Assembly: GCF_900188355.1 (NCBI RefSeq)
Contig: NZ_FZNX01000001.1
Coordinates: 915,754-979,753 of the forward strand
Length of the DNA: 64,000 bases
Reading direction: 5' to 3'
DNA from: Lutibacter flavus
Lineage (GTDB): Bacteria > Bacteroidota > Bacteroidia > Flavobacteriales > Flavobacteriaceae
The notes under the pieces are model-generated. The model had not been told where the DNA came from. It searched no databases and was given only the letters and a program-made list of their open reading frames with translations. This document shows, piece after piece, positions 26,928 through 36,600 of this stretch (position 1 is its first letter; each line of letters opens with the position of its first letter). Both the position numbers and the translations under genes were made by a program.

Positions 26928-28157
26928 CTATTTCTTTGGGTAACACATATAATACTTATTCACTGGTTTTGAAAGTGCCTGTATATTTAAATGATCAGAT
27001 GCCTCCATAACATCTTTTAATTCACCATTTTTAAATAAAAGTTTAATAATGTTTTTAGTTGAATCATAGGCTTGATTAGATATTTTTCCACTATAAACAA
27101 AATAATCAAGTTCAAATTCATTAAGATTTAATGAACTCTTAACTTGTTGTCTAATATCTTCAAGTTGCGCATCCGAAAATGGATCATTTCTTAATTCAAC
27201 TTTTGGTAACCTTCTATTTATTAAACTTTCAGATAATTTTGAAAGAATCGTATCTTCATTAGAAATCCATTCTTTTATAGATGCTAGTACATCATAATCA
27301 TCAAGTTTTGCAAATATTCTCAGGGTTTTTATTGAAAAATTATCTTCATTAATTTGATTATTTAAAAAATACTCAAAAGCTTTACTTGTGGGTAATTTAA
27401 CACCTGCTAAAACAAGTTCTTTTGCTCTAATTAGAATTTTTTCTAACAATTTTTCTGCTACCAAACTTGTTTTATGCAAATAGACTTGCCAATACATTAA
27501 TCTTCTGGCTACAATAAATTTTTCAACAGAGTAAATTCCTTTTTCTTCAACTACCAAGTAATCATCTTTAACATTTAACATTGTAATTAAACGCTCCGAA
27601 TTAATATTTCCTTCTGAAACACCGGTATAAAAACTATCTCTTTTCAAATAATCCAATCGATCCATATCTAACTGACTTGCAATAAGTTGATATAGGAATT
27701 TACGATGATATTTTCCTTTAAAAATAGTAATTGCAAGCGAAATTTGTCCATCAAAATCTTGATTTAAAGCCTCCATAAACTTTAATGATATGGATTCATG
27801 ATGTACTCCAGTTGCAATACTTTGCTCTAATGCATGTGAAAATGGACCGTGGCCAATATCGTGTAATAAAATTGCAATATAAAGTGCATTGGATTCATCA
27901 TCAGAAATTTCAACGCCTTTAAACCTTAGAATTCGAACTGCTTTTTGCATTAAATGCATACTTCCCAATGCATGATGAAATCTGGTATGGTGCGCTCCTG
28001 GATAAACTAAATGAGACAAACCCATTTGAGAAATTCTTCTTAATCTCTGGAAGTAAGGGTGTTCTATTAAATCATAAATTAAAGCATTTGGAATAGTAAT
28101 AAAACCGTAAATTGGATCGTTTAATATTTTTAGTTTGTTCGTTTTTTTCTCGTTCAA
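26928..28157 (-). CDS. HD-domain phosphohydrolase (dNTPase-like)
   Basis: This protein belongs to the HD superfamily close to YdhJ/SAMHD1-like dNTP triphosphohydrolases. It starts NDPIYGFITIP and carries LGHLVYPG-type (here MGLSHLVYPGAHHTRFHHALG), then LLHDIGHGPFSHALE with the HD pair near residues 99-100, and QLDMDRLDYLKRDSF with the final metal Asp. The substrate is inferred. The frame stays open back to an ATG at 28211, but that would run into porX, which starts at 28195 on the other strand, and across a promoter box at 28182-28189. I therefore place the start at the TTG at 28157 (409 residues, LNEKKTNKL). Confidence 0.8.
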   Translation of the reverse strand: MNEKKTNKLKILNDPIYGFITIPNALIYDLIEHPYFQRLRRISQMGLSHLVYPGAHHTRFHHALGSMHLMQKAVRILRFKGVEISDDESNALYIAILLHDIGHGPFSHALEQSIATGVHHESISLKFMEALNQDFDGQISLAITIFKGKYHRKFLYQLIASQLDMDRLDYLKRDSFYTGVSEGNINSERLITMLNVKDDYLVVEEKGIYSVEKFIVARRLMYWQVYLHKTSLVAEKLLEKILIRAKELVLAGVKLPTSKAFEYFLNNQINEDNFSIKTLRIFAKLDDYDVLASIKEWISNEDTILSKLSESLINRRLPKVELRNDPFSDAQLEDIRQQVKSSLNLNEFELDYFVYSGKISNQAYDSTKNIIKLLFKNGELKDVMEASDHLNIQALSKPVNKYYMCYPKK

Positions 28158-28181
28158 AACAAATAATTTATAATTATAGCA

Positions 28182-28189
28182 CAAAGATA
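28182..28189 (-). promoter_or_regulatory. Probable -7 box of the HD-hydrolase gene
   Basis: TATCTTTG on the minus strand lies 24 nt before the TTG start at 28157 and only a few bases from the porX ATG, so the two divergent genes share a very short control region. Confidence 0.5.
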
Positions 28190-28194
28190 ACAAT

Positions 28195-29745
28195 ATGGGC
28201 GAAATAAACATTTTATGGGTTGATGATGAAATTGATATTTTAAAACCTCACATTCTTTTTTTAGAAAAAAAAGGTTATAAAGTTACTACTTGCAATAATG
28301 GTGCAGATGCCATAGACTTGTGTGATGAGAATAATTATGATATTATTTTTTTAGACGAAAATATGCCTGGTCTATCGGGATTAGAAACGTTGGCTGAAAT
28401 AAAAAGTAAACAAGCCAATCTTCCAGTGGTTATGATTACAAAGAGTGAAGAAGAATATATTATGGAAGATGCAATTGGAAATAAAATTGCCGATTATTTA
28501 ATAAAACCTGTAAATCCACATCAGATATTGCACAGTTTAAAGAAGAATTTAGATTCTTCTAGATTGGTCTCAGAAAAAACAACTTCTAATTACCAACAAG
28601 AATTTAGGAAAATAACTATGGATTTAGCAATGGTAAATTCATATGAAGAGTGGATTGATGTTTATAAAAAATTAATTTACTGGGAATTAGAACTTGAAAA
28701 TATTAGTGATTCTGGAATGGTTGAAATTTTAGAGAGCCAAAAACAAGAAGCAAATTCTTTATTTTTTAAATTTATAAAGAACAATTATATAGATTGGATA
28801 AAAGATGATGAAGATGCTCCAATTTTATCACATACTTTATTTAAAAAGGTACTCTTACCTGAAATAAAAGACTCCAAAGGAACACTTTTGGTCGTAATAG
28901 ATAATTTACGTTATGACCAGTTTAATATCATAGAAAAAACGATTAATAAGTATTATAAAAAACAGCAAGAAGTTCCTTATTTATGCATTTTACCAACAGC
29001 AACTCAATATGCAAGAAATGCTATTTTCTCTGGATTAATGCCTTTAGAAATGGAACAAAAGCATCCTGATTTATGGAAAAATGACATAGATGAGGGTGGC
29101 AAAAACCTATTTGAAGAAGAATTTTTAAAAGCCCAATTACAAAGATTAAAAGAACAACTAAAATTTGAATATTATAAAATTACCAATCTTAAATCTGGTA
29201 AACAATTGTCGGATAATTTTAATTCAATAAAAGAGAATGATTTAACTGTAGTTGTTTATAACTTTGTTGATATGCTCTCTCACGCTAAAACCGAAATGGA
29301 AGTTATTAAAGAACTGGCTAGTGACGATAAAGCTTATAGATCACTTACCAATAGTTGGTTTTTAAATTCTCCTTTATTGGAAATGATTCAAAAAGCACAA
29401 AAATTAGGATTAAAATTAATTATTACAACTGATCACGGAACAATAAACTCAAAAACTCCTTCAAAAGTAATTGGAGATAAAAATATAAGTTCTAATTTGA
29501 GATATAAAACCGGGAAAAGTTTAACCTACGAAGAAAAAGAAGTTTTTGCGGTTAAAAATCCTAAAGATATTTTATTACCTTCTTTAAATATGAGTAGTTT
29601 ATTTATTTTTGCAAAAGAAGATTACTTTTTTGCGTACCCAAATAATTACAACCATTTTGTAAAATATTATCGAAACACCTATCAACATGGTGGAATCTCT
29701 TTAGAGGAAATGATAATTCCTTGTGCTATATTTGCACCAAAATAA
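28195..29745 (+). CDS. porX: PorX: response regulator with PglZ/alkaline-phosphatase-like domain
   Basis: PorX is the response regulator that controls the type IX secretion system of Bacteroidetes, working with the kinase PorY and an ECF sigma factor. The 516-residue protein has a CheY-like receiver (residues 1-120) with the acidic pocket at DD10-11, the phosphorylation site Asp54 in IIFLDENMPG, and the YLIKP Lys. A helical linker and a PglZ domain of the alkaline phosphatase superfamily follow (LLVVIDNLRYDQF, LIITTDHGT). Published PorX structures describe nucleotide phosphodiesterase activity for this domain. The genes after it, tsaE and alanine dehydrogenase, are close and co-directional. 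Confidence 0.92.
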   Translation: MGEINILWVDDEIDILKPHILFLEKKGYKVTTCNNGADAIDLCDENNYDIIFLDENMPGLSGLETLAEIKSKQANLPVVMITKSEEEYIMEDAIGNKIADYLIKPVNPHQILHSLKKNLDSSRLVSEKTTSNYQQEFRKITMDLAMVNSYEEWIDVYKKLIYWELELENISDSGMVEILESQKQEANSLFFKFIKNNYIDWIKDDEDAPILSHTLFKKVLLPEIKDSKGTLLVVIDNLRYDQFNIIEKTINKYYKKQQEVPYLCILPTATQYARNAIFSGLMPLEMEQKHPDLWKNDIDEGGKNLFEEEFLKAQLQRLKEQLKFEYYKITNLKSGKQLSDNFNSIKENDLTVVVYNFVDMLSHAKTEMEVIKELASDDKAYRSLTNSWFLNSPLLEMIQKAQKLGLKLIITTDHGTINSKTPSKVIGDKNISSNLRYKTGKSLTYEEKEVFAVKNPKDILLPSLNMSSLFIFAKEDYFFAYPNNYNHFVKYYRNTYQHGGISLEEMIIPCAIFAPK

Positions 29746-29754
29746 TTTAAGAAT

Positions 29755-30171
29755 ATGGTTAAAAATTACTCTTTGCAAGAATTACCTGAAATTGCAAAAG
29801 AAATTATTCAAAATTGCAAACATAAAATATTACTTTTTTATGGTGAAATGGGCGTTGGTAAAACAACGCTTATAAAAGAAATTGTAAAGCAACTAGGTGT
29901 TTTAGATAATGTTAGCTCACCTACCTTTTCTTTAGTTAATGAATATCACACTTCAAATAGTGATAAGGTTTATCATTTTGATTTTTATAGAATTGACGAT
30001 GAAGAAGAGGCTTTAGATATGGGAGTTGAAGAATATTTTTATAGTAATAATTGGTGTTTAGTAGAATGGCCAAATAAAGTTGAAAATTTATTACCTTTAA
30101 AATCTGTAAGTATTACAATTACTTCAGATAGTAATCAAGTAAGAACCATTACAATTAAAGATAATGAGTAA
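29755..30171 (+). CDS. tsaE: tRNA threonylcarbamoyladenosine biosynthesis ATPase TsaE
   Basis: TsaE is the ATPase that, with TsaB, TsaC and TsaD, installs t6A at position 37 of ANN-decoding tRNAs. The 138-residue protein is of normal length. Walker A is GEMGVGKTT at residues 30-38, SSPTFSLVNEY follows, and the conserved YHFDFYRIDDEEEALDMG and CLVEWPNKVE segments are present. It follows porX by 9 nt and overlaps alanine dehydrogenase by 8 nt, so all three are probably one transcript. Confidence 0.95.
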   Translation: MVKNYSLQELPEIAKEIIQNCKHKILLFYGEMGVGKTTLIKEIVKQLGVLDNVSSPTFSLVNEYHTSNSDKVYHFDFYRIDDEEEALDMGVEEYFYSNNWCLVEWPNKVENLLPLKSVSITITSDSNQVRTITIKDNE

Positions 30172-31366
30172 AAAAATTAATTCACCATTTAGTAGACAAG
30201 AGTTAATTCCACAAGAGGAAACCTTAGAAATTATTAAACAAAAAGGTGAACTTGTAATTGGGATTCCAAAAGAAACTCATTATCAGGAAAAAAGAGTTTG
30301 TTTAACTCCGGACGCTGTTGCTGCTTTAACAAATCAAGGGCATAAATTTGTAATTGAAACTGGCGCTGGTGAAGGGGCAAATTTTTCAGACAAAGAGTAT
30401 TCTGAAGCTGGAGCAAAAATTTCGTACGATGTTAAGGAAGCATTCGGCTGTCATATAGTTTTAAAAGTTGAACCACCTTCTTTTGATGAAATTAAATTAA
30501 TAAACCCCCAGAGTATTCTTTTTTCCGCACTGCAATTAAAAACACAAACTAAAAAATATTTCGAAGCATTAGCAAGTAAACGAATTACTGCTGTTGCTTT
30601 TGATTATATTAGAGATGAACATGGAATTTATTCAGTGGTTAAATCTTTAAGTGAAATTGCAGGAACCGCTTCTATATTAATTGCTGCAGAAATGATGAGT
30701 AAGGGAAATGAAGGTAATGGATTGCTACTAGGAAATATAAGTGGAGTACCTCCTACCGAAGTTGTAATTCTTGGAGCTGGAACTGTTGCAGAGTTTGCGG
30801 CTCGTTCTGCAATAGGATTGGGTGCTAACGTAAAAGTGTTTGACAATTCTTTAACAAAATTGAGAAGCTTACAGCATAATTTAGGAAGACCAATTTACAC
30901 GTCAACCATACAACCCAAAACACTTAAAAAGGCATTAATGCGCTGTGATATTGCTATTGGAGCAGTTAGAGGAACTTCTAGAGCTCCAATTTTAGTTACA
31001 GAAGAAATGGTGGAAAGAATGAAACCAGGCTCTGTAATTGTTGATGTTAGTATTGATCGGGGAGGTTGTTTCGAAACTTCAGAAGTTACAACTCATAAAA
31101 ATCCTACAATCGATAAATATGGAGTTATTCACTATTGCGTTCCTAATATCCCTTCTAGATATTCCAGAACTGCCACAGTATCAATAAGTAACATATTTAC
31201 TCCATACCTTTCTAATATTGCAGAAGAAGGTGGTTTTGAAAATGCTGTAAGATTTGATAAAAGTTTACAAAAAGGGATGTACTTTTACCACGGAATTTTA
31301 ACCAATAAAACGGTTGCAGATTGGTTTAATATTCCATTTAGAGATATCAATTTATTATTTTTGTAA
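30164..31366 (+). CDS. ald: Alanine dehydrogenase
   Basis: This 400-residue enzyme belongs to the alanine dehydrogenase/pyridine nucleotide transhydrogenase family and interconverts alanine and pyruvate plus ammonia with NAD. Sequence markers are IGIPKETHYQEKRVCLTPDAV near residue 35, a Lys in LKVEPPS, and the NAD fold VVILGAGTVAEFAARSA near 203. The C-terminal segment VIVDVSIDRGGCFETS and the following VPNIPS are typical of Ald. It has about 25 more residues at the N-terminus than many Ald proteins. Its last codons overlap the promoter box of the next gene. Confidence 0.88.
   Translation: MSKKINSPFSRQELIPQEETLEIIKQKGELVIGIPKETHYQEKRVCLTPDAVAALTNQGHKFVIETGAGEGANFSDKEYSEAGAKISYDVKEAFGCHIVLKVEPPSFDEIKLINPQSILFSALQLKTQTKKYFEALASKRITAVAFDYIRDEHGIYSVVKSLSEIAGTASILIAAEMMSKGNEGNGLLLGNISGVPPTEVVILGAGTVAEFAARSAIGLGANVKVFDNSLTKLRSLQHNLGRPIYTSTIQPKTLKKALMRCDIAIGAVRGTSRAPILVTEEMVERMKPGSVIVDVSIDRGGCFETSEVTTHKNPTIDKYGVIHYCVPNIPSRYSRTATVSISNIFTPYLSNIAEEGGFENAVRFDKSLQKGMYFYHGILTNKTVADWFNIPFRDINLLFL
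31356..31363 (+). promoter_or_regulatory. TAnnTTTG box overlapping the end of the ald gene
   Basis: TATTTTTG ends 4 nt before the next ATG and overlaps the last codons of alanine dehydrogenase. Its geometry matches the other leaderless candidates in this window. Confidence 0.5.
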
Positions 31367-31367
31367 A

Positions 31368-31736
31368 ATGACATTTAAACAACGATTACCTTTTTTTTTA
31401 GGAGGTTTAACAATAGGAATTATAGTAGTAGTCTTTTTTTTAGGTAAAAAAGAAACTACTTTCGATTACTTACCAAACGCCCGCGTTTTAAAAAATATTA
31501 ATACTAAAGAGCGTATTTATTCAGATGAATCTTTAGCAATTATAAATTCAATGCAAATTGATACTTCTCAAATTTCTAAAATATTAAAAAAAGGAAATGT
31601 TGATATCCTTAATAAAATAAAAACAGCATCTTGTATCGAATATAATATTGAAGGTAAAAAGGAATTAAAAAATGTCACTTTAACCGTTGAAAACTGCAAA
31701 ACAATCGCTATTATAAAAAAAATTGTTATTCGTTAA
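31368..31736 (+). CDS. DUF4258-like small membrane-anchored protein
   Basis: This 122-residue protein matches my recollection of the flavobacterial DUF4258 proteins. It starts MTFKQRLPFFLGGLTIGIIVVVFFLG with one transmembrane helix at residues 8-26. The soluble part contains FDYLPNARVLKNINTKERIYS and a C-terminal strand region with two Cys (TASCIEYN and VENCKTI). The frame is open back to 31314, but that ORF start lies inside ald; I use the ATG at 31368, which has a promoter box 4 nt upstream. The 3' end overlaps trmH on the other strand by 11 bp. The function is unknown. Confidence 0.75.
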   Translation: MTFKQRLPFFLGGLTIGIIVVVFFLGKKETTFDYLPNARVLKNINTKERIYSDESLAIINSMQIDTSQISKILKKGNVDILNKIKTASCIEYNIEGKKELKNVTLTVENCKTIAIIKKIVIR

Positions 31737-32406
31737 TTATTTTTGAATAATAATTTTCTTTGATTTTTTTTATACTTTTTATTGTTTTTTCTAACCAATC
31801 CTGATATTTTTCTCTTTTTTCTAGATCCGTTAAACACCAATCAACATTAGACTTTTTAAGTTTTTCAGTTAAATTTTGAAGGATTATGGCTACCGCAACG
31901 GAAATATTTAAGCTTTCTGTAAAACCAACCATTGGAATTTTTAAAAAACCATCTGCATTTTTCATAACATCATCAGATAAACCTTGTTTTTCAACACCAA
32001 AAAAGAATGCTGACTTTTGAGTAACATCAAAATCCTGTAATAAACAAGAATCGTTGTGTGGTGTTGTTGCTATAATCTTATAACCTTTTTCTCTTAAATT
32101 TTCAATACAATCTAATGTATTATTGGTATCTCTTTTATTATACATTGAAAAATCAATCCATTTTTGTGCGCCTTTTGCCACTTGATTTGATGCATAAAAA
32201 GAATATTTACTTTCTATAACCTGTAAATCCTGAACTCCAAAAACATCACATGTTCTAACAATTGCACTTGCGTTTTGAGGTTGAAAAATATCTTCAATAG
32301 CAACTGTAAAATGCCTTGTTCGTTCTTTTAATACTTTATTAAATAGATTTTTTCTGTTTTCAGTTAAAAATTGCTCTAAGTACTCAATATATTTTTCATC
32401 TGCCAT
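31726..32406 (-). CDS. trmH: tRNA (guanosine-2'-O-)-methyltransferase TrmH
   Basis: This 226-residue SPOUT methyltransferase fits TrmH, which methylates the 2'-OH of G18 in tRNA. Unlike the longer TrmH-like protein near 8 kb, it lacks a separate N-terminal substrate domain and has a basic C-terminal helix (KREKYQDWLEKTIKSIKKI), as in TrmH. The SpoU motifs are IFQPQNASAIVRTCDVFG near residue 40, FFGVEKQGLSD near 135, and IPMVGFTESLNISVAVAI near 157. The active-site Arg is in the first motif. It is divergent from the sirtuin gene. Confidence 0.88.
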   Translation of the reverse strand: MADEKYIEYLEQFLTENRKNLFNKVLKERTRHFTVAIEDIFQPQNASAIVRTCDVFGVQDLQVIESKYSFYASNQVAKGAQKWIDFSMYNKRDTNNTLDCIENLREKGYKIIATTPHNDSCLLQDFDVTQKSAFFFGVEKQGLSDDVMKNADGFLKIPMVGFTESLNISVAVAIILQNLTEKLKKSNVDWCLTDLEKREKYQDWLEKTIKSIKKIKENYYSKIINE

Positions 32407-32422
32407 TTAATATGTGTTTTTT

Positions 32423-32444
32423 CAAAGATAAAATTTTACTTTTG
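32423..32444. promoter_or_regulatory. Back-to-back promoter boxes for trmH and the sirtuin gene
   Basis: On the minus strand TATCTTTG (32430-32423) lies 16 nt before the trmH ATG. On the plus strand TACTTTTG (32437-32444) ends 4 nt before the sirtuin ATG. Only six bases separate the two boxes, so polymerases probably compete for this 42-bp intergenic space. Confidence 0.55.
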
Positions 32445-32448
32445 ATAT

Positions 32449-33135
32449 ATGAAAAAAATTGTGATACTTACTGGAGCAGGAATGAGTGCCGAAAGTGGAA
32501 TTAAAACTTTTCGAGAGGCAGATGGTTTATGGGAAGGTCATGATATTCTTGAAGTTGCATCCCCTGTCGGGTGGAATAAAAGTAATAAACTAGTTTTAGA
32601 TTTTTACAATAAAAGAAGAGCTCAATTATTAACGGTTTCTCCTAATTTAGCACATCAATCTTTAGTTAAACTAGAAAAAAAATATAGTGTTAATATAATA
32701 ACTCAAAATATTGATGATTTACATGAGCGAGCTGGTAGTTCAAATGTTTTACATTTGCACGGTGAATTATTAAAAGTGCGAAGCACTAAAAATTCTAATT
32801 TAATTTATAATTGGACAAAAGATTTAAATATTGGTGATGTTTGTCCTGAGAATTCTCAATTAAGACCACACATCGTTTGGTTTGGAGAAAATGTGCCAAT
32901 GTTAGACAATGCAATTGAAATTACATCAGAAGCTGATATTCTAATTATTATTGGAACCTCTATGCAAGTATATCCAGCCGCCAACTTGATAAATTATACT
33001 AAGTCAAGTATTCCAATATATTTTATTGATCCAAAACCTTCAATTAGAGAAAATTATTTTAGAAATTTAACTGTAATTCCAGAAAAAGCCTCTATTGGAG
33101 TAACTAATTTAGTTAACCAATTAATTGAGCCATAG
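32449..33135 (+). CDS. cobB: Sirtuin-type NAD-dependent protein deacylase
   Basis: This 228-residue sirtuin removes acyl groups from lysines using NAD. The NAD motifs are TGAGMSAESGIKTFR (residues 8-22), TQNIDDLHERAG (85-96) and the catalytic His104 in LHLHGEL. Tyr53 and Arg56 (FYNKRR) match the Y-x-x-R pair that lets SIRT5/CobB-type enzymes bind succinyl or malonyl lysine. The small domain has only one Cys (in GDVCPENS), so the usual four-Cys zinc site is absent. The rest (LRPHIVWFGENVP, IIGTSMQVYPAA) is normal. It overlaps the convergent DUF6495 gene by 23 bp. Confidence 0.88.
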   Translation: MKKIVILTGAGMSAESGIKTFREADGLWEGHDILEVASPVGWNKSNKLVLDFYNKRRAQLLTVSPNLAHQSLVKLEKKYSVNIITQNIDDLHERAGSSNVLHLHGELLKVRSTKNSNLIYNWTKDLNIGDVCPENSQLRPHIVWFGENVPMLDNAIEITSEADILIIIGTSMQVYPAANLINYTKSSIPIYFIDPKPSIRENYFRNLTVIPEKASIGVTNLVNQLIEP

Positions 33136-33583
33136 TTTTAAATAATTTCCCTTTTGAAATTGAACTCCCCATTTCAATCAACTTAAAAACCTCTATATTT
33201 CTTTCTTTTTTATATTTTTTTGAAGCTTTAAAATATTCTATACGGTCATCCATTGGATTATTTAAAAACCATTGAAAATCAGAATCGTTTAAAAAACTTT
33301 TCGTTTTATCATTCAACTGAATGTAAATTCTGATAATTTCTTTAGATGTACATTTAAACAAATTAATATGGTTATCTGAAATATGTTCTAAATATTCAGC
33401 TTTTGTTAATACATTTTCCCAAACAACATCGCTAAAAATATTTAATTCTTCTTCAGCCATTGAAGGTTTGTCCTTCTTAATTATTTCCCATTCTTTTACA
33501 TCAATTTGCTGGGTAGCTAAAAACTCAGCAAACTCCTTGTGCAATTCTAAAAACTGCTCTTTTGTTAATTGTCTGTATTTCAT
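33113..33583 (-). CDS. DUF6495-like cytoplasmic protein
   Basis: This 156-residue protein matches my recollection of DUF6495, a family seen in flavobacteria. It begins MKYRQLTKEQFLELHKEFAEFL and contains VWENVLTKAEYLEHISDNHINLFKC (given as a location marker, residues 63-87). It has no signal or membrane segment and is rich in charged, probably helical sequence. The frame continues upstream to 33676, but that part lies in the terminator and the 3' end of the receptor gene; the ATG at 33583 begins the family-like sequence. A TATATTTG box at 33627-33620 may drive it, which places a hairpin in its leader. The function is unknown. Confidence 0.75.
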   Translation of the reverse strand: MKYRQLTKEQFLELHKEFAEFLATQQIDVKEWEIIKKDKPSMAEEELNIFSDVVWENVLTKAEYLEHISDNHINLFKCTSKEIIRIYIQLNDKTKSFLNDSDFQWFLNNPMDDRIEYFKASKKYKKERNIEVFKLIEMGSSISKGKLFKTMAQLIG

Positions 33584-33598
33584 ATTTAGGCATAAAAA

Positions 33599-33619
33599 AA
33601 CCGCCCAATTTGGGCGGTT
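33599..33619 (-). terminator. Terminator after the Oar-like receptor gene
   Basis: A GC-rich stem (AACCGCCC against GGGCGGTT, arms 33599-33606 and 33612-33619) is followed on the minus strand by seven T. It lies 20 nt after the receptor stop and just 15 nt before the ATG of the next gene. Confidence 0.9.
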
Positions 33620-33639
33620 CAAATATAATATATTTGGAA

Positions 33640-36600
33640 TTAAAATGTATATCTTAATCCAAATTGCACTTGCCATCTTGATAATAAACTTGCATCATAC
33701 ACAAATGTGTCTTTTAAATCTGAGCTAAATGTATACGTTGGAGTTCCAGACCCATTAACAGAGACGCCAATTGGCTGCACTGCATTTGGTTGTTGAACCA
33801 ATCCCCAATTAGAGCTTAATAAATTACCAAAGTTTAAAACATCAATGCTAAATTGTAATGAATTGTCTTGTGAGACTTTTAAATCCTGAAGAATTTTTAC
33901 ATCCCATCTTCCTCTCCAAGGAGCTAAAGCACCATAACGTTCAACATAATTTCCTCTTCGTCCACTTAAATAATCATCTTGTTGAATAAATTGTTCAAAA
34001 GCTTCACCTTGTCCTGCTCCAGAAAATTGCATCTGACCAATTTCAGAAGCAGTTGGAACATAAATTAAATCATTTAAAGAAGAACCGTCATTATTTATAT
34101 CACCAGCATATGTATAATTAAATCTTCCTCCTTGGGCATATTCAAATACTGTAGAAATTGTAGTTCCCCATTTGTCATCAACTCCATAAGTCCAATTTTT
34201 ACTTACAATACCTAAAACTCTATGCGTATCTCCATATTTAGAATACGCTAAAGTTGCATCATTTGCATTGCTTAATACTGGATTAAAATCAAATGCATCG
34301 CCAGTAATTTCAGCTTCAATAGAGTTTACATCTTTAGAATTTAAATAGTTATATGCTAAACTTGTATACAAACCATTTTCAAATGATTTTTGAGCTTTAA
34401 AGGTTGCATTAAAAGTTCTTCCTTTATCAGAATTTGTAAAAACATAAGCTGTATTTCCTTTATCCGAATCAGTATAAATCCCTCTATTATCAACACCGCT
34501 TAAGGTTCCTGATGGATTATTAAGTCCCCAGTTTTGTACGTGGGCTCCATTTATATCTTTTGTATAAGATAAATCAGTAGTAAGTACTAATCCATTTTCT
34601 AATTTTTTATCTACACCTAAACTTGTTCTCCAAACTTGAGGAAATTTAAAATCAGGATCAACAACTTGATAATAATAAACATTAGGATTTGCTATTTGGT
34701 TACCTAACCAAACAAAAGGAAAACGACCTGTAAACAACCCTGTTCCTCCTCTAATCTGCAAAGTATTGTCTCCATTTACATCCCAGTTAAAACCAACTCT
34801 TGGAGAAATTAAGAAATTGTTATCTGGCATTTTTGTTGAATCAAAGAAAACTGTTTCACCAGTTGAAGGTTTTGTATAAGGAATACCAGGAACATAAACG
34901 GCACCTCTATCAATTACTTCTTGTGCTTTCTTTGCAGAATCAAAGAATAAAGGTTTATCAAATCTTACACCATATGCTAATTTAAAATTATCATTAACAT
35001 TCCATTCATCTTGTAAGTAAAATGCCATTTGACCAACATTTGTTTCAGCTAAAGCCCAAGAATCATTCGCATTATTAGCAGCATAAACCCCTTCTGCAGC
35101 TGCCATTGCATCTGCTAAGAATCCATTTGCAATTGCATCGTTAAATGCTCCCATATTTGCAAAATCTCCAAAGAAAGCTCCTACATATCCTCTGTCATCA
35201 CCGTATCCATAAGCACCTAAATTAAATGAGTTATCAAATTGAAATTTTTCAAAAGAAAAACCAATAGTATAATTATGATTTCCTTTACTAATATTCAAAT
35301 TATTAGTTACCTGAAAAACTTTTTGATCTAAAGTATTATGAATAGAAAAAGGTTCATGACCTGTAATAATATAATTTCCTCCACTTCCATCTTGAATTCT
35401 AAAAGCTGGCATAGGAGAAGATTTTGCATTTCTAAAATCATCAAAATGCGTAAATCCTATTTGAAATTTATTTGTAACATTATCATCAAATTTAGAATTT
35501 AATTCAGCTAAAAAAGATTGAATTTTATTATTTATTTGATAACCAGCATTTTCAAATTGAAGCATTTGAGAATTTGGTCCTCTAAACCCTAGTGCAGTTG
35601 GATGCGCTGTTTTATCTTTTGATGCATCTAAAAAGTTGTAAATAAGAGCTAAACGATTATCTTCATTAATATTCCAATCTAATTTCAAAATTCCTTTTGT
35701 ACTTTCTGAATTATGCAAATAACCTTCATATTCTCCTGGATCGTATCCTATACTTCTTAATCCTGCCTGGACAGTCATTAAATCCGCAACAGAAACTCTA
35801 GATTCATTAATCGCTCCTGAACCCGTATTTGGTAACCAAGACTGACCTAAATCTGATCTTTCATCTTTTTCAAAGTTTGCAAAAACAAATAATTTATCTT
35901 TAATAATTGGAGCTCCAATACTAAAACCATATTGTTTTTGCTCTAATTTTGGAACAAAAATACTTTCTCCTTTAATTTTACTTCCAGTTAAATCTTGATT
36001 TCTGAAATAACCATAAACTGTACCTGAAACTTTGTTTGTACCACTTTTAGTTACGGCATTTATGGATGCTCCGGTAAAACCAGATAAAGTTACATCATAA
36101 GGAGCCGTAGACACAGAAATTTGCTCAATTGCATCCAAAGAAATTGGTTGAGAATCTGTTTGTCCACCTGGTGTTGCAGCGTCTAATCCAAAAGGATTGT
36201 TGAAAATTGAACCGTCTAAAGTAAAATTATTAAACTGGTCATTTCTACCTCCAAATGAACCTCCTGAAGCTGATGGATCTAATCGAGTAAAGTCTGAAGC
36301 TGATCTAGAAATTGAAGGTAAATTTGTTAGTTCTCTTTTACCAACACTTGTTTCTGCTCCTGTTCTATTATTATTAAAAGTAGAATTTCTTCCTCCTGTA
36401 ATAACCACTTCACTTAATTGCTCACTTTCACTAACCATTTTAACATTTAGGTCAAATGCCTTTCCTAAATCTAAATAAATGTCTGTATACTCGATAGTTT
36501 TAAATCCAACATAACTAAAAGTTACGGTATAAGGACCTCCAACACGTAAGTTTGGTATTGAAAATCTTCCTCCTTCCAGAGTCATAGTACCCGAAATAGT

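Noticed and set aside
28158-28211. N-terminal extension of the HD hydrolase to the ATG at 28211
   Set aside because: It would overlap porX on the other strand and contain a promoter box, and the added residues are not family-like.
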